From NCBI RefSeq assembly GCF_025061645.1, contig NZ_JANYMP010000033.1:32154-96153 (forward strand): DNA of 64,000 nucleotides. The letters run 5' to 3'. Shown in pieces: positions 32,740 to 39,347 of the stretch. The position numbers were made by a program, and so were the translations under genes. Each line of letters begins with the position of its first letter. The first letter of the stretch is position 1. This DNA is from Umezawaea endophytica. Its GTDB lineage: Bacteria > Actinomycetota > Actinomycetes > Mycobacteriales > Pseudonocardiaceae. The notes under the pieces are model-generated. The model searched no databases and had not been told where the DNA came from. It saw only the letters and a list, made by a program, of their open reading frames with translations.

Positions 32740-33942
32740 ATGAGCACGCAGGAAACGACGCCGCAGTACCCCGTCGGCGACACCAGCCGACTGAGCGCGG
32801 ACCCGTGGTACCGCGAAGCCCGTGATGAGGCGCCGGTGGCGAAGGTGCGGATGCCCTACGGCGGTGAGGCGTGGCTGGCCGTGCGGCACTCGTCGGTGCG
32901 GACGGCCCAGTCGGACCCCCGGTTCAGCCGGGCGGCGTCGGCCGAGCTGGGCGAGGAGGCGCCGCGCATGGTGCCGGGCACGCCGCCCGTCGGGTCGGTG
33001 CTGACCATGGACGGCCCCGACCACACCAGGGTGCGGCGGTTCATGGCCAAGGCGTTCACGGTGCGGCGCATCGAGAAGCTGCGCCCGCGGGTGCAGGAGA
33101 TCGTCGACGGGCTGCTGGACGAGATGGTCGCGCACGGCTCGCCCGCCGACCTGAAGAAGTTCGTCGCGGAGCCGCTGCCGGTGATGGTGATCTGCGAGGT
33201 GCTGGGCGTCCCGGTGGCCGAGCGCGCCGATTTCCGCGTGCTCACCGAGACGATCATGTCCGGGGTGTTCACCTCGGACGAGGCGCAGGCGTCGATCGCC
33301 CAGTTCCTGGGCTACCTCAACGGTTTGGTCGCCGCCAAGCGCGCGGAGCCGGGTGAGGACGTGCTCAGCACGCTCGTCACGGCGGTGGACGGCGAGGACC
33401 GGCTCAGCGAGATCGAGCTGGCGTCGCTCGCGGTCGCGCTGCTGGTCGGCGGGCACGAGACGATCCTCAACACCGTCCTCAACTTCACCTACACGCTGCT
33501 CACCACGCCGGACGAGCTGGCGAAGCTGCGCGACCGCCCGGAGCTGATCAACCAGGCGGTGGAGGAGCTGCTGCGGCACGTCCCGATCAACTCCGGTGGC
33601 GCGTTCGGCACGGTCGCGCGGGAGGACGTGGAGTTCGGCGACGTGACCGTGCGGGCGGGTGAGACCCTGGTGGCCGACATCGCCTCGGCCAACCGCGACG
33701 CGGACGTGTTCCCGGACGCGGACGTGCTGGACCTGGACCGGAAGAACATCCAGCACCTGACGTTCGGGTTCGGGCCGCACCACTGCATCGGCGCGCAACT
33801 GGCCCGCCTCGACCTCCAGGTCACCCTCGGCACGCTGCTGCGCCGCTTCCCGGAGCTGCGGCTCGCCGTGGAGCCGGAGGACGTCAAGTGGCGCGAGGGC
33901 GTGCTGATCCGCGGGGTGGAAGCACTTCCCGTGGCGTGGTGA
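32740..33942 (+). CDS. Cytochrome P450 monooxygenase
   Basis: A 400-aa soluble bacterial P450. The I-helix carries GGHET (about residues 237-241), the K-helix carries EELLR, and the heme loop FGFGPHHCIG puts the iron-ligating cysteine at residue 349. Length and motifs are complete, so an active enzyme is expected; it would need ferredoxin and ferredoxin reductase, neither seen here. The ATG follows GGGAGG by 6 nt. It is transcribed away from the modules 4-6 PKS from a shared gap. By position it is a tailoring hydroxylase or epoxidase of the macrolide; the site of oxidation cannot be read from the sequence. Bafilomycin A1 itself needs no P450 that I know of, so this suggests extra oxygenation. 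Confidence 0.9.
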   Translation: MSTQETTPQYPVGDTSRLSADPWYREARDEAPVAKVRMPYGGEAWLAVRHSSVRTAQSDPRFSRAASAELGEEAPRMVPGTPPVGSVLTMDGPDHTRVRRFMAKAFTVRRIEKLRPRVQEIVDGLLDEMVAHGSPADLKKFVAEPLPVMVICEVLGVPVAERADFRVLTETIMSGVFTSDEAQASIAQFLGYLNGLVAAKRAEPGEDVLSTLVTAVDGEDRLSEIELASLAVALLVGGHETILNTVLNFTYTLLTTPDELAKLRDRPELINQAVEELLRHVPINSGGAFGTVAREDVEFGDVTVRAGETLVADIASANRDADVFPDADVLDLDRKNIQHLTFGFGPHHCIGAQLARLDLQVTLGTLLRRFPELRLAVEPEDVKWREGVLIRGVEALPVAW

Positions 33943-33986
33943 GCGTTTGGCGTAACATCGGTTCGACGACCCGTCCAGCGCAGTCG

Positions 33987-34016
33987 GAGGTGATCACGGT
34001 GCACCCGCTCTCATGA
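33987..34016 (+). promoter_or_regulatory. Perfect Shine-Dalgarno and five-codon leader before the small protein
   Basis: GGAGGTGATC (33987-33996), fully complementary to the 16S anti-SD end, precedes GTG at 33999. That frame is only five codons (GTG CAC CCG CTC TCA TGA). Its TGA overlaps an ATG at 34013 that is in frame with the downstream gene. This could be a leader peptide or a translational-coupling device; it could also be chance, although the SD is unusually strong. Confidence 0.35.
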
Positions 34017-34057
34017 CAGCCCCAGCCAGGGGCGTCACGGAGCCGAAAGGCGACCGT

Positions 34058-34360
34058 ATGAGCAGGACCGACAAGACCCGGCCCCTGTGGGTGCAGGTGG
34101 CGGACGAGCGCATGGTGACCTGCGTTCCGGTGCACGACCACCGGTACGGGCCGTGCACGCTGCCGGACGAGATCACCGTCGACAGCACGTCCATGAACAG
34201 GCGTCCGAGCGGCTGCCACTGGACCGGCAACTACCACCACCTGTTCAACCTGAACAACGGGTGCCGCTCGTGCACGGACTACTACTTCCGCCGTGAGGAC
34301 CGCCGTCGCAGCCGCCACGAGGCGCGTCGTGAACTGCGGGGCTACCGCGGCGAGGACTGA
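34058..34360 (+). CDS. Small Cys/His-rich hypothetical protein
   Basis: A 100-aa basic protein I do not recognise. It has five cysteines and several histidines, including CVPVHDH, PCT, GCHW and GCRSC, and ends in an Arg-rich helix (REDRRRSRHEARRELRGYR). The spacing would suit a metal site or a nucleic-acid-binding protein, but that is only inference. ATG 34058 is chosen because AAAGG lies 7 nt upstream. An in-frame ATG at 34013 would add 15 residues and overlaps the stop of a five-codon leader. The gene follows the P450 on the same strand after 115 nt and ends at a strong terminator. It could be cluster-specific or a bystander. Confidence 0.65.
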   Translation: MSRTDKTRPLWVQVADERMVTCVPVHDHRYGPCTLPDEITVDSTSMNRRPSGCHWTGNYHHLFNLNNGCRSCTDYYFRREDRRRSRHEARRELRGYRGED

Positions 34361-34369
34361 GAGCGACGA

Positions 34370-34401
34370 GGGCGGGGCCGCCGGTGGCGGCCCCGCCCTT
34401 T
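34370..34401. terminator. Bidirectional terminator between convergent genes
   Basis: A 13-bp perfect GC-rich stem (GGGCGGGGCCGCC and its complement) with a GGT loop, followed by TTT on the plus strand. It sits between the stop of the small protein (34360) and the stop of the convergent P450 (34406), so it can serve both transcripts. Confidence 0.85.
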
Positions 34402-34405
34402 CCCG

Positions 34406-35614
34406 TCACCAGGTGATGGGCAGTTCCACGACGCTGCGCATGAACGTGCCGGTGCGCCACTTCAGCTCTTCCTCGGGGACGGCGACGCGCAGGTCCGGGA
34501 AGCGCTCCAGCAGCGTTTCCAGCGCCACCTGCATCTCCATCCGCGCCAGTGCCGCGCCGAGGCAGTGGTGGGGGCCGTGGCCGAACCCGACGTGCGGGCC
34601 GGGGTGCCGGGTCAGGTCCAGTTCGTCGGCCTGTTCGAACACGTCCTCGTCGCGGTTGGCCGAGCCGAGCGACGCCACCACCGGTTCCCCCGCGCGAACC
34701 AGCACGCCGCCGACCTGGACGTCGACCAGGGCGTAGCGGGCCAGGACGGGGCCGAGGCCGAGCGGGATGTACCGCATCAGCTCCTCGACGGCCTGCGGCA
34801 CCAGCGCCGGGTCCGCCCGCAGCCGCGCCAGCTCCTCCGGGTGGCGCAGGAGGGTGTAGACGAAGTTGGGGATCTGGCTGGTGATGTTCTCGTGCCCGGC
34901 GCCGAGCAGCACGATCGCCAGGCTGAGGATCTCGTCGGCGGTGAACCGGTCGTCCTGGTCGCGCGCCAGCACGAGGCCGCTGAGCAGGTCGTCGGCGGGT
35001 TCCTCCTGGCGCTGCCGCAGCAGTGCCGACATGTACTGGACCAGGCTGCCCAGGCGCTGCTGGGTCTCCGCCTCGCTCAGGGTGGTCGCCGACGCGAACA
35101 CCTCGGACCAGTCGAGGAACTGGTGCTGGTCGGCCACGGGCACGCCGAGCATCGTGCAGATCATCGTGACGGGCAGCGGGGACGCGAAGTTCTCGATGAG
35201 GTCGACCGGCGAGCCGTGCTCGACCATCCGGTCCACCAGGTCGTTCGCGACCTGCTGGGCCTTGGGGCGCAACCGTTCCACGTTGCGGTGGGTGAACGCC
35301 TTGCCCGCGAGCCTGCGGACGCGGGAGTGCTCCGGCGGGTCCATCGACAGGATCACGCCGGGGCCGACGGTCTGCGGTGACGTGCGCGGCTCCTTGAGAC
35401 CCGCCGCCGCTGCCGCGGCCCGGCTGAAGCGCTGGTCCCCCAACACGAGCCGCACGTCCTCGTGGCGGGTGGCGAGCCAACCCTCCTCGCCGTAGGGCAT
35501 CGTGACCCGGACCAGGTCCCGGCCCGCTCGCGACCGCGCGTAGCGCTCGTCCAGTTCCAGGTCTTCGGCGCGGTTGAACGGGTAGCCGACCGGCTCGGCC
35601 TGAGTGCTGTCCAC
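34406..35614 (-). CDS. Cytochrome P450 monooxygenase with Asn in the I-helix
   Basis: A 402-aa P450. The heme loop FGHGPHHCLG gives the cysteine at residue 351, and EELMR is the K-helix ExxR motif. The I-helix reads GAGHENI near residue 239, with Asn where most P450s have the Thr that helps protonate the iron-bound oxygen. This may alter proton delivery or substrate-assisted chemistry, as in other P450s lacking that Thr. GTG at 35614 is preceded by GAGAGGA. It is read convergently with the small-protein gene and divergently from the dehydrogenase gene, with a SARP-type box upstream, so it belongs to the cluster regulon. Likely a second tailoring oxygenase; substrate position unknown. Confidence 0.9.
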   Translation of the reverse strand: MDSTQAEPVGYPFNRAEDLELDERYARSRAGRDLVRVTMPYGEEGWLATRHEDVRLVLGDQRFSRAAAAAAGLKEPRTSPQTVGPGVILSMDPPEHSRVRRLAGKAFTHRNVERLRPKAQQVANDLVDRMVEHGSPVDLIENFASPLPVTMICTMLGVPVADQHQFLDWSEVFASATTLSEAETQQRLGSLVQYMSALLRQRQEEPADDLLSGLVLARDQDDRFTADEILSLAIVLLGAGHENITSQIPNFVYTLLRHPEELARLRADPALVPQAVEELMRYIPLGLGPVLARYALVDVQVGGVLVRAGEPVVASLGSANRDEDVFEQADELDLTRHPGPHVGFGHGPHHCLGAALARMEMQVALETLLERFPDLRVAVPEEELKWRTGTFMRSVVELPITW

Positions 35615-35667
35615 GGTGTCCTCTCCCGGTGCTCGCCGGGTGACCCGGCCCTGCCTGCCGGTCGGGA

Positions 35668-35699
35668 AGGCTAGCCAGGCGCCATAGCGCGGCCCTAGC
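35668..35699 (-). promoter_or_regulatory. SARP-type box and -10 hexamer upstream of the second P450 gene
   Basis: On the minus strand, GCTAGGG and GCTATGG are separated by 4 nt (CCGC). Exactly 8 nt further is TAGCCT (TANNNT). The spacer and layout equal those upstream of the modules 4-6 PKS. It lies 54 nt upstream of the P450 start codon. Confidence 0.6.
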
Positions 35700-35710
35700 G
35701 GACGGCGGCG

Positions 35711-35725
35711 CTATCCGGACGATAG
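35711..35725. promoter_or_regulatory. CTATC-N5-GATAG palindrome upstream of the hydroxyacyl-CoA dehydrogenase gene
   Basis: CTATC CGGAC GATAG, a near copy of the palindrome at 32610-32624. It sits on the rightward side of the divergent gap, 55 nt before the dehydrogenase start, suggesting one regulator acts on both rightward promoters. Confidence 0.45.
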
Positions 35726-35779
35726 CGGCGGCACCCGACCATGACCGCCGAGAACCCGGTCCAGGTGCGAGGAGGTCCC

Positions 35780-36661
35780 GTGACGGCAGCGGCACGCGAG
35801 GAGGCCCAACCACTCGTCGTCGTCGGCGCGGGCGTGATGGGCACCGGCATCACCACGCTCGCGCTCGCGCACGGCGTTCCCGTGACGCTGGTGGACGTGG
35901 ACCGCGCGGTCCTGGACCGGGCCGAGGTCACCGTCGCGCACAGCCTGCGGACCGCGGCGCTGCTCGGCGCGACCCCGCCGGACACCGCGCCCGGCCCGCT
36001 CACCACGACCACGTCCCTGTCCGACGCCCTCTCCGGCCCGGCCCCGGTGGTCGTCGTCGAGGCCGTCGTCGAGGACCCGGCCACGAAAGCCGCCGTGCTG
36101 GCCCAGGTCTCCGCGACCGTGTCGGCAGGCACCCCGATCATCTCCAACACCTCGTCCATCCCCATCGACGAGCTGGCGGCCTCCGTGACCCGTCCGGCGG
36201 ACCTGCTGGGCACGCACTTCATGAACCCGGCCTACCTGATCACCACCGTCGAGGTCGTCCCCGGCCCGCGCACCGCGGCGGACGTGGTCGCGGCGGCGAA
36301 GAAGTTCCTGGGCGAACTGCGCCGCACGCCCATCGTCGTCCGCGACTCACCGGGTTTCGTCACCAGCAGGCTGCTGCACCCGATGATCAACGACGCCGCC
36401 CGCCTGGTGCAGGAGGGCGTGGCGTCCGCCGAGGACGTCGACGCGCTCATGCGCGGCTGCCTCGGCCACCCCACCGGCCCGCTGCGCACCGCCGACCTGA
36501 TCGGCATCGACAACCTCGTCGACGCGTTGGACGTGCTGCACCGCCGCGTGGGCGACGACCGCAGCCGCCCGTGCGACCTGCTGCTGGCGAAGGTCCGCGA
36601 CGGTCACCACGGCCGCAAGAGCGGTCGCGGTTTCTACGACTACGAAGAGGCGCACCCATGA
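35780..36661 (+). CDS. 3-hydroxyacyl-CoA (ACP) dehydrogenase of the methoxymalonyl pathway (FkbK type)
   Basis: About 293 aa, 3-hydroxybutyryl-CoA dehydrogenase family. An N-terminal Rossmann motif (VVVGAGVMGTGI) binds NAD(P); NTSSIPI and GTHFMNP are family signatures, followed by the helical C-terminal domain (DSPGFVTSRLL; HPTGPL). In methoxymalonyl-ACP synthesis this enzyme oxidises the 2-hydroxyl of glyceryl-ACP. GTG at 35780 is chosen because AGGAGGT precedes it by 3 nt; an in-frame ATG at 35741 lacks such a site. The stop overlaps the ACP start (ATGA), so the two are translationally coupled. With the FkbH-like and O-methyltransferase genes it supplies the methoxy extender. Confidence 0.88.
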   Translation: MTAAAREEAQPLVVVGAGVMGTGITTLALAHGVPVTLVDVDRAVLDRAEVTVAHSLRTAALLGATPPDTAPGPLTTTTSLSDALSGPAPVVVVEAVVEDPATKAAVLAQVSATVSAGTPIISNTSSIPIDELAASVTRPADLLGTHFMNPAYLITTVEVVPGPRTAADVVAAAKKFLGELRRTPIVVRDSPGFVTSRLLHPMINDAARLVQEGVASAEDVDALMRGCLGHPTGPLRTADLIGIDNLVDALDVLHRRVGDDRSRPCDLLLAKVRDGHHGRKSGRGFYDYEEAHP

Positions 36662-36915
36662 CGGTCTCGGCCACCCCGGACACCATCGAGCAGGAGCTGA
36701 TCGACTTCCTGGAGACCCGCACGAAGGCCGACTGGACCCCCACCCGCGACCTGTTCGGCGAAGGTGGGCTGTCGTCGCTGTTCGCGATGGAACTGGTGGT
36801 GCACCTGGAACAGCGCTACGGCGTGGCCATCTCCGGGGCGAACCTGAAACTGGCGAACTTCCGCACGGTGAAGGCCATGGTGGAGCTGGTGGTCCGGCTG
36901 CGCGACGGCGCCTGA
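36658..36915 (+). CDS. Discrete acyl carrier protein for methoxymalonyl-ACP (FkbJ type)
   Basis: An 85-aa carrier protein. The phosphopantetheine serine lies in GGLSSLFAMEL (about residues 36-46), where Ser replaces the usual Asp of the DSL motif; from memory this is common in methoxymalonyl ACPs. It would carry the glycerate-derived C3 unit while it is oxidised and O-methylated, then dock with the AT of the module that takes methoxymalonate (module 5 here, and probably module 11 off-window). It is coupled to the upstream dehydrogenase by ATGA and followed by a strong inverted repeat. Confidence 0.9.
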   Translation: MTVSATPDTIEQELIDFLETRTKADWTPTRDLFGEGGLSSLFAMELVVHLEQRYGVAISGANLKLANFRTVKAMVELVVRLRDGA

Positions 36916-36930
36916 GGACGCCGGACACCC

Positions 36931-36979
36931 GTCAACGCATCAGGCCGGTGGTACGCGACCACCGGCCTGATGCGTTGAC
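36931..36979. terminator. 22-bp perfect inverted repeat, bidirectional terminator
   Basis: Arms 36931-36952 and 36958-36979 are perfectly complementary over 22 bp with a 5-nt loop (ACGCG). It lies 15 nt after the ACP stop and 16 nt before the stop of the convergent hydrolase gene. There is no U-run, which is normal for high-GC actinomycetes. Confidence 0.85.
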
Positions 36980-36995
36980 CACGACCTGCCTGCAC

Positions 36996-37592
36996 TCAGC
37001 CCGGCCAACCGATCGAGTCGAGGAACTCCTCCGCGGCGACGACGACTCGACTGAGCACCTCGATCGAGCCGGTTGGTGAGCCGGGTACGCCCATGTTGTG
37101 GTCCGCACCCGCCACCTCCACGACGTGCGGTGACAGCCTGCGAGCCAGCGAGCCGTCCCACCACTCGTCAGCGGTGCCGCCGACCAGCAGGAACGGGACG
37201 CTCGCCCGGCTCAACGCGGCCGCCACCCACGCCTCGGTCAGCAACGGCGTGAGCCACAGCGCCGGCAACGAGCGCTCCGCGGCCACTGCCGCCGCGACGG
37301 TGCCCAGCGATTTGCCGATCAGCAACGGCTTCCCGCCGACGACGTCGAGCACCGCGGTGACCTCACCCCGCACCCACTCCCCGACCTGCGGACCCCACGG
37401 CATCGGCGGCTTCCCGGACCATACGTGCCGGTGCACAGTCGCGCCACGTCGCCCGGCCACCTCACCCACGTGCGTGGTCAGTGGTGTCGTCGGCCCGGAC
37501 CTCCCTCCTGGGAACACCACGGCGTCGGCCACACCGACGACCGTAAGCCACTCCTGTGCTCGGGCGCTGCCGTGAGCGCCCGAGCACGTCAC
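36996..37592 (-). CDS. Small alpha/beta hydrolase
   Basis: Up to 198 aa. The nucleophile elbow is GKSLG, followed by an acid loop (GGTADEWW) and a catalytic histidine (GADHNMG), so the Ser-Asp-His triad is present. It is shorter than a typical type II thioesterase (about 250 aa) and lacks the GHSMG elbow seen there. GTG at 37592 overlaps the methyltransferase stop (GTGA), which suggests coupling and a role in the same operon, the last gene after the first PKS, FkbH-like and methyltransferase genes. Possible roles are clearing stalled acyl groups or hydrolysing an ester; an unrelated household role is also possible. A later start near the GGRSG loop cannot be excluded. Confidence 0.75.
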   Translation of the reverse strand: MTCSGAHGSARAQEWLTVVGVADAVVFPGGRSGPTTPLTTHVGEVAGRRGATVHRHVWSGKPPMPWGPQVGEWVRGEVTAVLDVVGGKPLLIGKSLGTVAAAVAAERSLPALWLTPLLTEAWVAAALSRASVPFLLVGGTADEWWDGSLARRLSPHVVEVAGADHNMGVPGSPTGSIEVLSRVVVAAEEFLDSIGWPG

Positions 37593-38257
37593 CCGGTCTT
37601 GCGGCGCACCAACGTCAAGCCGTCCGCCACGGGCAGCAGGACGATGTCCACCGACTGGTCGTCGCGGATCAGGGCATTGGCCTTGCGCACGCCCTCGGTG
37701 TCCGGGTCGGTCACCGAGGGGTCGGCGACGCGGCCGAAGAACAGCGTGTTGTCCAGCACCACCAACCCTCCGGGGCGCACCAGGCGCACCGCTCGCTCGT
37801 AGTAGGCGGGGTACCCGGCCTTGTCGGCGTCGACGAACACCAGGTCGAACCCGTCCGCCTCACCGGCTGCCAGCAGCTCGTCCATCGTGGACTCGGCGGG
37901 GCCGACGCGCAGGTCGATCAGGTCCGCCACCCCGGCCCGCCGCCAGAACGGGACGCCGATGTCGGCCCAGCGGGCGGTGATGTCGCAGGTCACCAGCCGA
38001 CCGTCGGACGGCAGCGCCCTGGCGAGGCACAGCGTGCTGTACCCGGTGTAGGTGCCCAGTTCCAGGACCGACCTGGCACCCAGCAGGCTCACCAGCAGTC
38101 CCAGGAACTGCCCCTCCTCCGGCATCACCTGCAACGAGCGGCCGCCCGGCAGTTCCGCCGTCTCCTCCCGCAGTTCGCGGAGGACCTCGTCCTCCCGCAA
38201 CGACATCTCGCGCACGTACTCGGCCAGCGCAACCGAGACGTCCACCTGCTCAGCCAT
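37589..38257 (-). CDS. O-methyltransferase of the methoxymalonyl pathway (FkbG type)
   Basis: A 222-aa SAM-dependent methyltransferase of the caffeoyl-CoA/catechol class. The SAM motif is [12 protein letters not shown] (about 65-76) and FVDADK supplies metal and substrate contacts. In FK520- and ansamycin-type clusters this family methylates the 2-hydroxyl of hydroxymalonyl-ACP. It overlaps the end of the FkbH-like gene by 8 nt and the start of the hydrolase gene, so the three are co-translated. Neighbours make the methoxymalonyl role much more likely than macrolide O-methylation. Confidence 0.9.
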   Translation of the reverse strand: MAEQVDVSVALAEYVREMSLREDEVLRELREETAELPGGRSLQVMPEEGQFLGLLVSLLGARSVLELGTYTGYSTLCLARALPSDGRLVTCDITARWADIGVPFWRRAGVADLIDLRVGPAESTMDELLAAGEADGFDLVFVDADKAGYPAYYERAVRLVRPGGLVVLDNTLFFGRVADPSVTDPDTEGVRKANALIRDDQSVDIVLLPVADGLTLVRRKTG

Positions 38258-39332
38258 GGGCCACCTCCAGGTCGACCGCGTCGAGCGTCACTACCGGCGA
38301 CACCGGTCGCGGTTCGGGCAGCAGGTGCAGGCGTTGCACACCGTCGACGGCGACGGGTCCCAGCGGGAGGAGGCACCCGCAGGCCTCGTCGTCGAACCCG
38401 GCGAAGCGGTAGGCGATGTCCATCATGCGGTTGCGGTCGGTCGGTCGGAAGTCGGCCGCCAGGTGCACGCCTGCGCGCGCGGCGCGGTCGACGATCCAGT
38501 TGAGCAGGGTGCTGCCCGCGCCGAACGCGACCACCCGGCAGGAGGTGGCGAGCAGTTTCAGGTGCCACACGTCGGACCCGCGGCGCAGCAGGACGATCCC
38601 GACCGCGCCGTGCGGACCGAACCGGTCGGACATGCCTACCACCAGCACCTCGTGCTCCGGGTCGGACATCAGCCCGCGCAGCGCGTCGTCGTCGTAGGGC
38701 ACGCCGGTCGCGTTCATCTGGCTGGTGCGCAGCGTCAACTCCGCCGCGCGGGCCAGTTCCCGCTCGGTGGCGCGGACGACGGTCATGCGCAGGTCCAGGG
38801 TGCGGAGGAAGTCCTCGTCGGGGCCGGTGAAGCCCTCCCGCTCGGCGTCGCGGCGGAACCCGGCCTGGTACATCCTCCGGCGTCGCGCCGAGTCCTCGGT
38901 GACCACCGGCGGGCTGAACTCGGCCAGCCCCACCAGGTCCGCCGCCCGCTCGGCCGGGTAGCAGCGCACCTCGGGCAGGTGGAAGGCGACCTCGGCGCGT
39001 TCGGTGGGCTGGTCGTCCACGAACGCGATGGTGGACTCGGCGAAGTTCAGCCGTTCCGCGATGGCCCGCACGGACGCGGACTTCGGTCCCCAGCCGATGT
39101 GCGGCAGGACGAAGTACTCGGCCAGCCCGACCTGTTCGAGCCGCGCCCACGCGAGGTCGTGGTCGTTCTTGCTGGCCACCGACTGGAGGACGCCGCGGGC
39201 GTCCAGTTCGGCGACCACCCGCCGGACCTCCTCCGGCACGACCACGTCGTCGCCCTCGGCGAGGGTGCCCCGCCACAGCGTGTTGTCGAGGTCCCACACC
39301 AGGCACTTCACGATCACCCGATCGTCTGTCAT
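38250..39332 (-). CDS. FkbH-like glyceryl-ACP synthase (HAD domain plus acetyltransferase-like domain)
   Basis: A 360-aa protein. The HAD phosphatase signature [10 protein letters not shown] gives Asp14 and Asp16. A GNAT-like C-terminal half follows. FkbH enzymes take 1,3-bisphosphoglycerate, remove phosphate and load glyceryl onto the discrete ACP, the first step to methoxymalonyl-ACP. The gene begins 15 nt after the first-PKS stop, in the same operon. The ACP and dehydrogenase it works with are on the opposite strand 2 kb away, so this pathway is split over two transcripts. Confidence 0.92.
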   Translation of the reverse strand: MTDDRVIVKCLVWDLDNTLWRGTLAEGDDVVVPEEVRRVVAELDARGVLQSVASKNDHDLAWARLEQVGLAEYFVLPHIGWGPKSASVRAIAERLNFAESTIAFVDDQPTERAEVAFHLPEVRCYPAERAADLVGLAEFSPPVVTEDSARRRRMYQAGFRRDAEREGFTGPDEDFLRTLDLRMTVVRATERELARAAELTLRTSQMNATGVPYDDDALRGLMSDPEHEVLVVGMSDRFGPHGAVGIVLLRRGSDVWHLKLLATSCRVVAFGAGSTLLNWIVDRAARAGVHLAADFRPTDRNRMMDIAYRFAGFDDEACGCLLPLGPVAVDGVQRLHLLPEPRPVSPVVTLDAVDLEVAHG

Positions 39333-39347
39333 GCCGCTCCGTTCTCG

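Noticed and set aside
35741..35779. Upstream ATG at 35741 for the hydroxyacyl-CoA dehydrogenase
   Set aside because: The GTG at 35780 has a near-perfect AGGAGGT just upstream; the extra 13 residues look non-conserved.
36996..37592. Macrolide-releasing thioesterase
   Set aside because: It is a short discrete hydrolase with a GKSLG elbow, not fused to a PKS; the releasing TE is expected left of the window.
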